39,412 nucleotides of DNA from contig NZ_PUDR01000025.1 in assembly GCF_003012935.1 (NCBI RefSeq), positions 1 to 39,412 on the forward strand. The letters are read 5' to 3'. The DNA comes from Pannonibacter carbonis (GTDB lineage: Bacteria; Pseudomonadota; Alphaproteobacteria; Rhizobiales; Stappiaceae). Positions 17,967 to 24,854 of the stretch are shown here, piece after piece. Position 1 is the first letter of the stretch. Each line of letters opens with the position of its first letter. The notes under the pieces were generated by a model. That model had not been told where the DNA came from, ran no database searches, and saw nothing but the letters and a program-made list of their open reading frames with translations. Position numbers and translations under genes: made by a program.

Positions 17967-18139
17967 GCCTCTCCGCTCCCCTCCCCCTCGTGGGGAGGGG
18001 GGAGGGGTGGGGGGACGGGAGGCCGTCATTTCACAAAGCGTCTGAAGTAAACTTGGCGAAGAGCGCAAGCGAACCGGATTTAAGTCCGCTCCCCCCACCT
18101 CCAAATCCCTCCCCACGAGGGGGAGGGGAGCGGAGAGGC
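17967..18139. repeat. long inverted repeat of G/C-tract type
   Basis: The arms 17967-17999 and 18107-18139 pair perfectly over 33 bp. Imperfect pairing extends inward to about 18020 and 18087. The loop is roughly 65-107 bp and has no gene. The arms are made of C-rich and G-rich runs around CCTCGTGGGG. It lies in the 795-bp gene-free stretch upstream of the rhomboid gene and resembles a dispersed palindromic (REP/BIME-type) element. Confidence 0.85.
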
Positions 18140-18248
18140 TCTGACAGAGTTAAGCGTTCTGGGCACAGTCGTGCACATCGAACATGTGCCAGACTTCATA
18201 TGCGAAAGCCCTGCTGTCTCAGGGGCTGACTTATCCCGAAACGAAGAA

Positions 18249-18278
18249 CGCCCGCTGCCGGTTTCCCGGCAACGGGCG
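18249..18278 (-). terminator. orphan minus-strand terminator
   Basis: The 13-bp arms (18249-18261 and 18266-18278) pair with one mismatch around a 4-nt loop. Read on the minus strand the hairpin is followed by TTCTTCGTTT. No recognised gene lies just upstream of it on that strand. It may end a small RNA or a tiny reading frame of about 26 codons starting near 18311 (MGSAATRQEQ...), whose last codons overlap the hairpin. Confidence 0.5.
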
Positions 18279-18490
18279 CTGCTCCTGTCGCGTCGCCGCG
18301 CTCCCCATACCTCTGTTTGCCCGCCAAAAGCTGCCGCCGCACGACCGGCCTTTTGTTCCAGGTCTCGGGTCGTTGTCGCGCGAGAGTGGCACAAACAAAC
18401 GTAACGGCAAGTGAAAGGCACTGTTAACCTTAACAAATCCTTTCCGCGTCCTTCACGCGAGCGCCTCGGGGACTGGCATGGCTCGTGCTT

Positions 18491-18506
18491 GGTAAACGGC
18501 AGTTAA
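18491..18506 (-). promoter_or_regulatory. CtrA-like box, one mismatch
   Basis: On the minus strand it reads TTAA-N7-TTACC, against the consensus TTAA-N7-TTAAC. It lies 79 bp upstream of the PAS-domain gene. Two further TTAAC words stand at 18424-18432 but with the wrong spacing. Confidence 0.3.
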
Positions 18507-18584
18507 CGTTTTCGCTGCCGTTCTTGTCCCGCTCCGGGACGGGGGCGGCGGCTGGACATATCGCCGGGAAGGGCCTGGGCCACC

Positions 18585-19259
18585 ATGAAGCACACGATCA
18601 ACCGCACCTTGTACCAATACTGGGACGAATTGCGCGGCAGCCGCATTGCCCCGAACCGGTCCGAGATCGACCCTGGCCGCATCCGCACCCTGCTTGGCGA
18701 CACCTTCATTCTTGAGGCGGTTGACAAGGACACCTATCGCTACCGCCTCGCCGGAACGCGCCTGTGCTCCACCCATTGCCGCGAACTCAAGGGCCGCAAC
18801 TTCCTGCGCGGCTGGGGCGAGCAGGACCGCGAGGCGATGGCCACCATGCTGGCCGCGATCACCGAGGATGCCGCCGCCGCCGTGCTCGGCATCGATGGCC
18901 ATACCGAGCGCAAGCATGCGCTCAAGATGGAGATGCTGCTGTTGCCGCTGCAGGTGCCGGGTGAGGGCCGCAGCCGCATCCTGGGCGCCTGCGCCTATTT
19001 CGAGCGGCCCTACTGGCTCGGCCTTCACCCGATCCTCAACCAGTCCATCTCCAGCCTGCGCCTGATCTGGCCGGACGAGCGGCCGCATTTCCTCAGCCAT
19101 GGCAACGACGTGCGCAGCCCGGTTCCCGCCTTGCCGCGTGTCGGCGCGCTGCCTGGTCACCTCGGCGTCGGCTTCCAGGGCTCGATGATATCGCCGGCCA
19201 TGCTGGGAGCAGCGCGCCAGGTGCGTCACCTCACCGTCATTGATGGTGGTAAATCCTGA
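18585..19259 (+). CDS. PAS-domain protein, PF07310-type (alphaproteobacterial)
   Basis: This 224-residue protein fits the short alphaproteobacterial PAS_5 family. It has LYQYWDELRGSRIAPNRSEIDPGRIRTLLGDTFILE at the N-terminus, then YRYRLAGTRLCSTHCRELKGRNFL near residue 45, and a loop PLQVPGEGRSRILGACAYFERPYWLG. These proteins are probably ligand sensors without an output domain, and no DNA-binding segment is visible. The adjacent gene encodes a double PilZ protein on the same strand, as is common in this order. A CtrA-like box lies upstream. Confidence 0.88.
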   Translation: MKHTINRTLYQYWDELRGSRIAPNRSEIDPGRIRTLLGDTFILEAVDKDTYRYRLAGTRLCSTHCRELKGRNFLRGWGEQDREAMATMLAAITEDAAAAVLGIDGHTERKHALKMEMLLLPLQVPGEGRSRILGACAYFERPYWLGLHPILNQSISSLRLIWPDERPHFLSHGNDVRSPVPALPRVGALPGHLGVGFQGSMISPAMLGAARQVRHLTVIDGGKS

Positions 19260-19357
19260 CAGGGGCTGCGGCAATCACCGGATGTTAACTCCCTCTGCCT
19301 AAGCTTTGCGCTGCGGCTTTGCATCAAAAAGCCGAGGGACAAGGGATCAGGCAAGCC

Positions 19358-20002
19358 ATGGCGACCGCGCAGGCCGCAAAACTGTCGCTGAGTGTACCTG
19401 CCAGGGGCACGGATCGCCGCCGCCACCAGCGCGTGCGGGTCAACATCCTTGGCCGGTTCATGCTCGAGAACCGGCAGGAGTATCCGTGCCAGGTCGTCAA
19501 CATGTCGCCTGGTGGCCTTGCCATGATCACGCCCGTCGCCGGTCGGGTTGGCGAAAAGGTCGTCGCCTATCTCGATCATATCGGACGCGTCGAAGGGGTG
19601 ATTGCGCGTGACATCGAGGGCGGCTTTGCCGTGTCGCTCAACACCACGCCGCGCCGGCGCGACAAGCTCGCCTCGGTGCTGACCTGGCTTGCCAACCGGC
19701 ATGAACTCAACCTGCCTGAAGACCGCCGGCATGACCGTTTCATTCCGAAGAACCCGGTCACCCGCATCGTCCTGCCGGATGGCACAGCCTACATGTGCCG
19801 CATTCTCGACATTTCGCTGTCCGGTGCGGCCCTGTCCTGTCCCGCCCGTCCGCCGATCGGAACGGAACTCGGCCTTGGCAAGATGCGCGGCCGTGTCGTG
19901 CGTCATCTCGAGGATGGTCTTGCCGTCGAATTCGCGGTGATCCAGAACCAGGCGCTGCTGGAGCAGCATATTTCCGGCGAAGACACCACACCGGCCGGCT
20001 GA
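19358..20002 (+). CDS. tandem PilZ-domain protein, likely c-di-GMP receptor
   Basis: This protein of about 214 residues has two PilZ domains. The first carries RRHQR and NMSPGGLAM near residues 23 and 54; the second carries RRHDR and DISLSGAAL in the second half. Both therefore keep the RxxxR and [D/N]xSxxG motifs that bind cyclic di-GMP. It has no catalytic domain, so it probably relays c-di-GMP level to motility, surface polysaccharide or cell-cycle machinery. I chose the ATG at 19358 (MATAQAAKLS); a TTG start 13 codons upstream is also possible. It is 98 nt downstream of the PAS gene and ends in a strong terminator. Confidence 0.88.
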   Translation: MATAQAAKLSLSVPARGTDRRRHQRVRVNILGRFMLENRQEYPCQVVNMSPGGLAMITPVAGRVGEKVVAYLDHIGRVEGVIARDIEGGFAVSLNTTPRRRDKLASVLTWLANRHELNLPEDRRHDRFIPKNPVTRIVLPDGTAYMCRILDISLSGAALSCPARPPIGTELGLGKMRGRVVRHLEDGLAVEFAVIQNQALLEQHISGEDTTPAG

Positions 20003-20036
20003 CCGCCGCATCTGCCTTGCTTTGGCCAGTTCTCTG

Positions 20037-20057
20037 CAGCCGCCCACCGGGCGGCTG
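20037..20057 (+). terminator. terminator after the PilZ gene
   Basis: CAGCCGCCC (20037-20045) pairs perfectly with GGGCGGCTG (20049-20057) around ACC, followed by TTGTCGTTT. It lies 34 nt after the PilZ stop. Confidence 0.75.
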
Positions 20058-20339
20058 TTGTCGTTTCTGGTGGCTGCAATTCTTGCCCGTTTTGCGAAAG
20101 CCGGCCCATTTGCCCGGATGGTTTCCACTCTCCTAACGTGTTTTTGGATCCCGACACGCGGCCAGAACGCCGCATTGCCTGGCGTGTCAGCCCCGGTTCC
20201 TGACACGGTCCAAAGGGAGTTTTTGCTGCAACATCAGTCGCTTGGCGTGAGAAAGATGCAATTTGATTCATGTTCGCTGAAAACTCAAATCAACTTCGCC
20301 TAAAACTCATGTAAAATTTAAATAAAAATCAGTTTTACT

Positions 20340-20370
20340 TTGATATAAATGCACATTCTCCGCTTATAAC
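20340..20370 (+). promoter_or_regulatory. candidate promoter of the BTLCP gene
   Basis: The stretch 20270-20380 is strikingly AT-rich for this genome. TTGATA (20340-20345) and TATAAC (20365-20370) are separated by 19 nt, or by 18 nt if TTATAA is taken as the -10. The hairpin that holds the start codon begins 18 nt further on. Confidence 0.35.
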
Positions 20371-20387
20371 CAAGTAAAATTGCCCGT

Positions 20388-20427
20388 GTCATGTTGTCCT
20401 CAGCCTTGGGGAGGGCGACAACATGAC
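20388..20427 (+). promoter_or_regulatory. leader hairpin enclosing the start codon of the BTLCP gene
   Basis: GTCATGTTGTC (20388-20398) pairs perfectly with GACAACATGAC (20417-20427). The ATG start (20423-20425) is inside the right arm, and the ribosome site GGGGAGGG (20408-20415) is in the loop, partly able to pair with CCTC. If formed in the mRNA, this stem would block initiation. Confidence 0.6.
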
Positions 20428-21040
20428 TTTTAAAACGCAATCAGTACTCAAGCTTGCAGCCTTCTGTTTCTCGACAGCCTTGTTGACTGCTGTGGCGCAA
20501 GCAAATCCTGGAAGGTTCATGGCAATGTCTGGCGCAGCAACTGCACCGGTTGGCCACCAGACCTTCTGCAGCGAAAATCCGTCGGCCTGCAAGGGCGGCA
20601 CGGACAAGCCCGTGGTGGTCAAGCTGTCCGAGCAGCGCTGGAACGAGTTGATCGCCGTCAACGATAGGGTCAACAAGGCCATCCGGCCGATGACCGATCA
20701 AGAACTGTTTGGCCAGGTGGAATACTGGACCTATCCCACCAACGGGGCAGGGGACTGTGAAGAATATGTGCTTGAAAAGCAGCGCCAGCTTGTGAAGGCC
20801 GGCTGGCCGTTGAGTGCGCTGTTGATCACCGTGGTCAAGGACCTCAAGAACGAGGGCCATGCGGTGCTGACCGTGCGGACTGACCAGGGCGATGTGATCC
20901 TCGACAACCAGATCGAGGTCGTCCTGCCCTGGTACTCGACGCCCTATCGTTTTGTGAAACGCCAGGCGACGACCAGTCCGGCACAGTGGACAGCGATTTC
21001 CGATACCCGCGTCACCACGGTGGCGAGTATCGGACGATAA
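20423..21040 (+). CDS. transglutaminase-like cysteine peptidase (BTLCP, C93 family)
   Basis: This 205-residue exported protein has a signal peptide (basic start, hydrophobic LAAFCFSTALLTAVAQA, cut near residue 27). The papain-like triad is visible: C112 in GAGDCEEYVLEKQ, H146 in NEGHAVLTVRT and D161 in VILDNQ. The family is widespread in Hyphomicrobiales and related to the LapG peptidase, although it is not linked here to a lapD gene. Its substrate is unknown. Cysteines C49 and C56 in the linker may form a disulfide. It lies between the PilZ terminator and its own strong terminator, so it is monocistronic. Confidence 0.93.
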   Translation: MTFKTQSVLKLAAFCFSTALLTAVAQANPGRFMAMSGAATAPVGHQTFCSENPSACKGGTDKPVVVKLSEQRWNELIAVNDRVNKAIRPMTDQELFGQVEYWTYPTNGAGDCEEYVLEKQRQLVKAGWPLSALLITVVKDLKNEGHAVLTVRTDQGDVILDNQIEVVLPWYSTPYRFVKRQATTSPAQWTAISDTRVTTVASIGR

Positions 21041-21117
21041 TTCTCTCAGGGAGTTCCTGACGCAATCCGGCCCGGTCGCGTCCCCACCCTCCCCATCCCT
21101 ACCACGACCGGGTCGTC

Positions 21118-21155
21118 GGAGCCGGCTTGCCCCCGCAAGCCGGCTCCACCTTTTT
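21118..21155 (+). terminator. strong terminator of the BTLCP gene
   Basis: GGAGCCGGCTTGC (21118-21130) pairs perfectly over 13 bp with its complement (21135-21147) around CCCC, and TTTTT begins at 21151. It is 78 nt after the stop. Confidence 0.9.
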
Positions 21156-21210
21156 CAAGGCCAAGCTTTTTCAAGGCCAAGCTTTTTCAAGGTCGGGCTT
21201 TTCAAGGGCA
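21150..21210. repeat. 16-bp tandem repeat and 15-bp duplication next to a terminator
   Basis: The unit CTTTTTCAAGGCCAAG occurs at 21150 and 21166 identically, then in degenerate form at 21182 and 21198. The first unit contains the T run of the BTLCP terminator. A separate 15-bp direct duplication, CCCCTGCTAATCAGA, stands at 21250-21264 and 21265-21279 just before the carbonic anhydrase stop. Both look like slippage products. Confidence 0.9.
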
Positions 21211-21289
21211 GGATCTGGAGAAGGTGGTCTTGCGAACGCAAGGGCCGAGCCCCTGCTAATCAGACCCCTGCTAATCAGACCTAGGTGGA

Positions 21290-21817
21290 TCAGAGGGCGA
21301 CAAGCCCGGCGCGGTAGCGCTGCCAGTTGCGCACATAGCCGTCAGCCGACTGCGTGTTGCGCTGCTCGGCTTCTGCTTCCAGCGTACGGATGATGCGGCC
21401 GGGCATGCCGACGACCAGCGAGTTGTCCGGAATTTCCTTGCCCTCGGCCACCAGCGCATTGGCACCGATGATGCAGTTGCGGCCGATGCGGGCTCCGTTG
21501 AGGATTGTCGCGCCCATGCCGACCAGCGTGTTGTCGCCGATGCTGCAGCCGTGCAGGATCGCCTTGTGACCAATCGTGCAATTGGCGCCGATCGTCAGCG
21601 GAAAGCCCATGTCCGTGTGCAGGACCGCGCCATCCTGGACGTTGGAGCGGTGGCCGACCAGGATCAGTTCGTTGTCGCCGCGCAGCACCGCACCGAACCA
21701 GACGCTCGCGTCGATCTCAAGCCGGATCCGCCCGATCAGCTGCGCATCCGGCGCGATCCAGAACTTGTCTTCCTCGGGCAGCTCCGGGCTGGTTCCGTCA
21801 AGCGCGTAGAGTGGCAT
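21290..21817 (-). CDS. gamma carbonic anhydrase family protein
   Basis: This 175-residue left-handed beta-helix protein has the hexapeptide repeats and metal-binding histidines of the gamma-CA group: [15 protein letters not shown], and [23 protein letters not shown] with its two histidines. [19 protein letters not shown] follows near the C-terminus. Such proteins bind zinc as trimers, and carbonic anhydrase activity is shown only for some. I chose [10 protein letters not shown] (21817), the usual family start. The small membrane-protein gene lies 28 nt upstream on the same strand, so the two may share a transcript. Confidence 0.93.
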   Translation of the reverse strand: MPLYALDGTSPELPEEDKFWIAPDAQLIGRIRLEIDASVWFGAVLRGDNELILVGHRSNVQDGAVLHTDMGFPLTIGANCTIGHKAILHGCSIGDNTLVGMGATILNGARIGRNCIIGANALVAEGKEIPDNSLVVGMPGRIIRTLEAEAEQRNTQSADGYVRNWQRYRAGLVAL

Positions 21818-21845
21818 GGCCCGGCTCCCAGATAAGCTGCAAGGG

Positions 21846-22172
21846 TCAAATGCCGTGGATGAAGCCGACGGCAAAGCGCATCATCACCAGGCCGGAACAG
21901 ATGCTCCACATGCCGGCGATGGTCGAGGAGGCCACGAGCCAGCCGATTGGCCGGTTCTCGATCCGGCGCCCCCGGATAGCGTTGCGCATGATGATGAACG
22001 GCCCTGCAAAGGCGCACATCAGGCAGGAGGAGACGGTCCCGACCAGGGTTTCGAGCCGCAGGTGGAAGCGCGGCGGGGTGTTGGTCAGAAGCTGGTAAAA
22101 ACTGCCAAGGACTCCGGCGGCAACAAAGCCGGCGCAGCCCATATACACGGCGAGGATGAGCTCGAAATACAC
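21846..22172 (-). CDS. small four-helix membrane protein (DUF6949-like)
   Basis: This 108-residue protein has about four hydrophobic segments: [59 protein letters not shown] and a short end. It resembles a conserved unnamed Hyphomicrobiales family that I remember as DUF6949, but I am not certain of the number. The start appears to be a GTG at 22172 with AAAGGG 7 nt upstream. That region overlaps a perfect CtrA-type box. It probably precedes the carbonic anhydrase gene in one transcript. Confidence 0.7.
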   Translation of the reverse strand: MYFELILAVYMGCAGFVAAGVLGSFYQLLTNTPPRFHLRLETLVGTVSSCLMCAFAGPFIIMRNAIRGRRIENRPIGWLVASSTIAGMWSICSGLVMMRFAVGFIHGI

Positions 22173-22175
22173 GCG

Positions 22176-22191
22176 TTAACCCTTTGTTAAC
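22176..22191. promoter_or_regulatory. perfect CtrA-type box TTAA-N7-TTAAC
   Basis: TTAA (22176-22179), seven bases, then TTAAC (22187-22191). It sits right in front of the GTG of the small membrane protein gene and 204 bp upstream of the next plus-strand gene. Either gene could be the target. Confidence 0.55.
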
Positions 22192-22395
22192 CACTGCGGC
22201 AGACCCTGCCGGAATGAGTTCGAAGGGTCAAGAGCAATCCTCGTGCCGATTCCCGTGCAAGGCACCAACCGGACAGAAACCCTAGCGAATGGTTAACAAT
22301 TGCCCGGACCTGCTGTCCCGCCGTGAACCATCCGTCTCGCGATGGCACGCTTGCCGTGGCACAGCTCTGGAGCAAGGCAGGGGGAGGCCGCGCTG

Positions 22396-23115
22396 ATGTT
22401 GCCGTCAACCCTGCCACGCCCGACCGGGTGCAACCCCCTTCATTTCGCCGCGATGACAGGTCTCCTGGCGCTCCTGTCTGTGGCCTATGTCGCCAATCTG
22501 GCAGCAGGCTGGGTTGAGGCTGCGGCTCATGCTGATCCGCGTGTCACCGATCCGCACCCGGTTCCGGTCTTGGTCGGCCGCCATGGCTTCTCGATTCCGG
22601 CCAATATGATTCCCTCTGCCGATCAACGGGTTGCAGGCAGCCATCATGGCCGGCTGTCGCTTGATCTCAGCTGGCCCGCACTGTCCGGCTACACAGGGGA
22701 GGCCACGGGGGCGACGCCCTGGATCACCGTCGATCTTATCGCCTCGAGCCAGGTCGCGACGCTTGGGGAGCGGCTCGACAGTGTTTATCGCCGGCTTGCC
22801 GCCACGCATGACCCCCGGGGTCCGGCCGGACTCGCACTTTTGGACATGTCGCAGAAGATCGGCGCTGGCGATGATGTGATCGTTTTCGAGACCGGGCGCG
22901 CGGATGGGTTCATTGCCCGTTGCCTGACGCCCGCCGATGGCAGCGCCCGCTGTTTCCGCGACATCCGCCTCGCTCCTGACCTTGTCGTTAGCTACTGGTT
23001 CCAGCGGTCGTCCCTGGCCAGTTGGGGCCGCATGGACCGGCGCATTCTCGACCGGATCGACGGGTTCCGGGTGCGCGCCGCGGTTCCGGCGGATTCGCTT
23101 GCTCCGGCCCGCTGA
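22396..23115 (+). CDS. membrane-anchored or exported protein, unknown function
   Basis: This protein of about 239 residues has one hydrophobic N-terminal segment, FAAMTGLLALLSVAYVANLAAG, that may be a signal anchor. A polar periplasmic domain follows. It includes a histidine-rich stretch near DPRVTDPHPVPVLVGRHGFSIP, and a cysteine pair in ARCLTPADGSARCFRD that may form a disulfide. The last third (LVVSYWFQRSSLASWGRMDRR) is basic. I do not recognise the family. The start is supported by AGGGGGAGG 9 nt upstream; an in-frame ATG 18 codons earlier lacks one. The transglycosylase gene follows after 186 nt. Confidence 0.75.
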   Translation: MLPSTLPRPTGCNPLHFAAMTGLLALLSVAYVANLAAGWVEAAAHADPRVTDPHPVPVLVGRHGFSIPANMIPSADQRVAGSHHGRLSLDLSWPALSGYTGEATGATPWITVDLIASSQVATLGERLDSVYRRLAATHDPRGPAGLALLDMSQKIGAGDDVIVFETGRADGFIARCLTPADGSARCFRDIRLAPDLVVSYWFQRSSLASWGRMDRRILDRIDGFRVRAAVPADSLAPAR

Positions 23116-23233
23116 TCCATGCCCCTCCCTCCCTCATGCGCCCTTCGGCCGTATTGCCCTGTCATAACTGACAGGCTGCTCACCTGGTGAAGCGGTTGAA
23201 AACACGTCAGAAACAGGCTGGCCAACAGGCGCG

Positions 23234-23249
23234 TTAAGGATTTGTTAAC
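23234..23249 (+). promoter_or_regulatory. perfect CtrA-type box upstream of the transglycosylase gene
   Basis: TTAA (23234-23237), seven bases, TTAAC (23245-23249). It is centred about 60 bp upstream of the ATG at 23302. Confidence 0.6.
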
Positions 23250-23264
23250 CATTATGACGCGATC

Positions 23265-23279
23265 TTAACCATAGTTAAC
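23265..23279 (+). promoter_or_regulatory. second CtrA-like box with 6-bp spacing
   Basis: TTAA (23265-23268), six bases, TTAAC (23275-23279). The spacer is one base short of the consensus. It lies 22 bp before the ATG of the transglycosylase gene. Confidence 0.35.
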
Positions 23280-23301
23280 AGTCTATCGAGGAGTGGGCAC
23301 C

Positions 23302-24300
23302 ATGCGCGTCGCAGACACCACCTCGATCTCGTCCCGGATCGAGCAGGCCTTCCAGACAGCCAGTACCAGCACGGGGACGTCATTTGACTACCTGGTGAAG
23401 ACGGCTGCACGCGAATCCTCGTTCCAGCCGGCTGCGCAGGCCAAGACCTCATCGGCCACCGGCCTGTTTCAGTTTGTCGAGCAGACCTGGCTGGAGACGG
23501 TCAAGGAAGCCGGCAGCCAGCATGGGCTGGGCAGCTATGCCGCACATATCGAGCGGACGGCGGGCGGCAAGTACCGCGTGTCCGATCCGCAGATGCGGCA
23601 GGAGATCCTCAACCTGCGCAAGGACCCGGAGGTCTCCTCCCTGATGGCTGGCGCCTTGACCCAGAAGAACGCCGGTTACCTGCAGCAGAAACTCGGTCGC
23701 CCGGCTTCGGAAGGCGAACTCTACATCGCGCATTTCCTCGGCGCCCATGGCGCAACCCGCTTGATCACCGGGGCCGGCGTATCACCCGAGGCCCGCGCGG
23801 ACTCGGTCTTTCCGGCTCAGGCCAAGGCAAACCGTTCGATCTTCTACGACAAGGCCGGCGGCGCGCGCACGCTGTCTGAAGTCTATGCCAACCTTGTCAG
23901 CAAGCACGAGAACTTCACGATGATCGCGGGCCCGGCCGGCCCGTCTGTTCCCGATGCCAAGCCGGCGCAGACAGCTGTTCTCGCCTTCACCGACGAAGCC
24001 TCGCAACGCGTCGACAACGCCTTCCGGGCGACGGACACCTCTGCTCCCTTCGAGGCGCTGTTCCGCACCGAAGGGGCCGCCGAGGCGCCCGCTCTCGATG
24101 CCTCGTTCCTGTCGTCCTTTGCCAGCGTGCCGGAAGATCGCCCCTTCGACCGTGCGGTCGGCGGCTCGCGCCTCGTCGCCCAGATGACCGGCAGCAGCCT
24201 GACGGAAACCCTGTTCAAGGACGGCGGCCCCCTCGACCTCACCGGCTTCCTCAACTACCGCGAACGCGACAAGACCAAGGACCTGATGCCGCCGGTATAA
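23302..24300 (+). CDS. lytic transglycosylase domain protein
   Basis: This protein of about 332 residues has an N-terminal SLT-type catalytic domain. Glutamate E38 in AARESSFQP is followed by ATGLFQFVEQTW, the conserved GLFQF block. GELYIAHFLGAHGA near residue 140 matches the later transglycosylase motif. It would cleave peptidoglycan glycan strands to anhydro-muropeptides. There is no signal peptide, as in the Caulobacter PleA-like enzymes that act at polar flagella and pili. The C-terminal half is Ala/Pro-rich and disordered. I chose the ATG at 23302, with CGAGGAG 8 nt upstream; a GTG at 23293 is in frame. CtrA-type boxes precede it. Confidence 0.85.
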   Translation: MRVADTTSISSRIEQAFQTASTSTGTSFDYLVKTAARESSFQPAAQAKTSSATGLFQFVEQTWLETVKEAGSQHGLGSYAAHIERTAGGKYRVSDPQMRQEILNLRKDPEVSSLMAGALTQKNAGYLQQKLGRPASEGELYIAHFLGAHGATRLITGAGVSPEARADSVFPAQAKANRSIFYDKAGGARTLSEVYANLVSKHENFTMIAGPAGPSVPDAKPAQTAVLAFTDEASQRVDNAFRATDTSAPFEALFRTEGAAEAPALDASFLSSFASVPEDRPFDRAVGGSRLVAQMTGSSLTETLFKDGGPLDLTGFLNYRERDKTKDLMPPV

Positions 24301-24485
24301 CGGGGAGGGGAGGGGCGCCGCATTCGGCCCATGGCGCGCCCTTGATCGCCAGCCGAGGCCCCAGGCCCCTCGTCGCTCCTGCGCAGGCAGGAGCCCAGTA
24401 ATCGGGGCGGTAGAGCTTGAGCGTGGTCCCATAAGCCCGCTGCAGTCCGGTGGCAAACACGCTCCCCCTGCCCAGGAGCCAGGGC

Positions 24486-24666
24486 CCGTCTACCCCGATC
24501 CCCATCCGCGACATCAATGCTCCATCAATGCGCCGCCCACCCATTGTGGTCATCCCGACCCCCGGCGGCCATCCCCGCCTCGTGCGGGGGCCCATGCGGC
24601 GCCTAAGGCTGCCCAAAGCCCTCTATCATTAAGGATGGACCGAAGCTTGATCCCCGCATGAGGCGG
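24486..24666. repeat. 181-bp direct repeat, left copy
   Basis: It matches 26963-27143 in the same orientation with about 12 mismatches and no gaps. The central 110 bases (24547-24656) differ at one position. It contains the palindromic words CATCCCCGCC and GCGGGG near its middle, with an inverted relative at its right end. The rest of the gene-free stretch 24301-24854 shows nothing I can name. Confidence 0.9.
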
Positions 24667-24854
24667 GTTCGATGGCCAGGTTTCAGGTCCGTGCAGATGT
24701 CAAACGCCCAGTCTACCAACCCAGCCGCAGATCGCAGGTCAAGATGACTTCTGTCATGTGAGAACGAGATTGGGTTGGCTTTTTTAGCCTTACAAGGCCC
24801 TGTCCCGATCCGTCTTGCAGCGAGGTGCCATGTGTGGGGCATCCCTAGCCGGGA

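Noticed and set aside
18424-18434. CtrA box made from two adjacent TTAAC words
   Set aside because: The words are two bases apart instead of seven.
18180-18480. 6S RNA, 4.5S RNA or tmRNA
   Set aside because: None of the landmark sequences (for example GGAAGGAAGCAGC or the tmRNA tag region) could be found here.
19285-19300. CtrA box before the PilZ gene
   Set aside because: Only one half (GTTAAC) is present; the second half at the right distance is missing on both strands.
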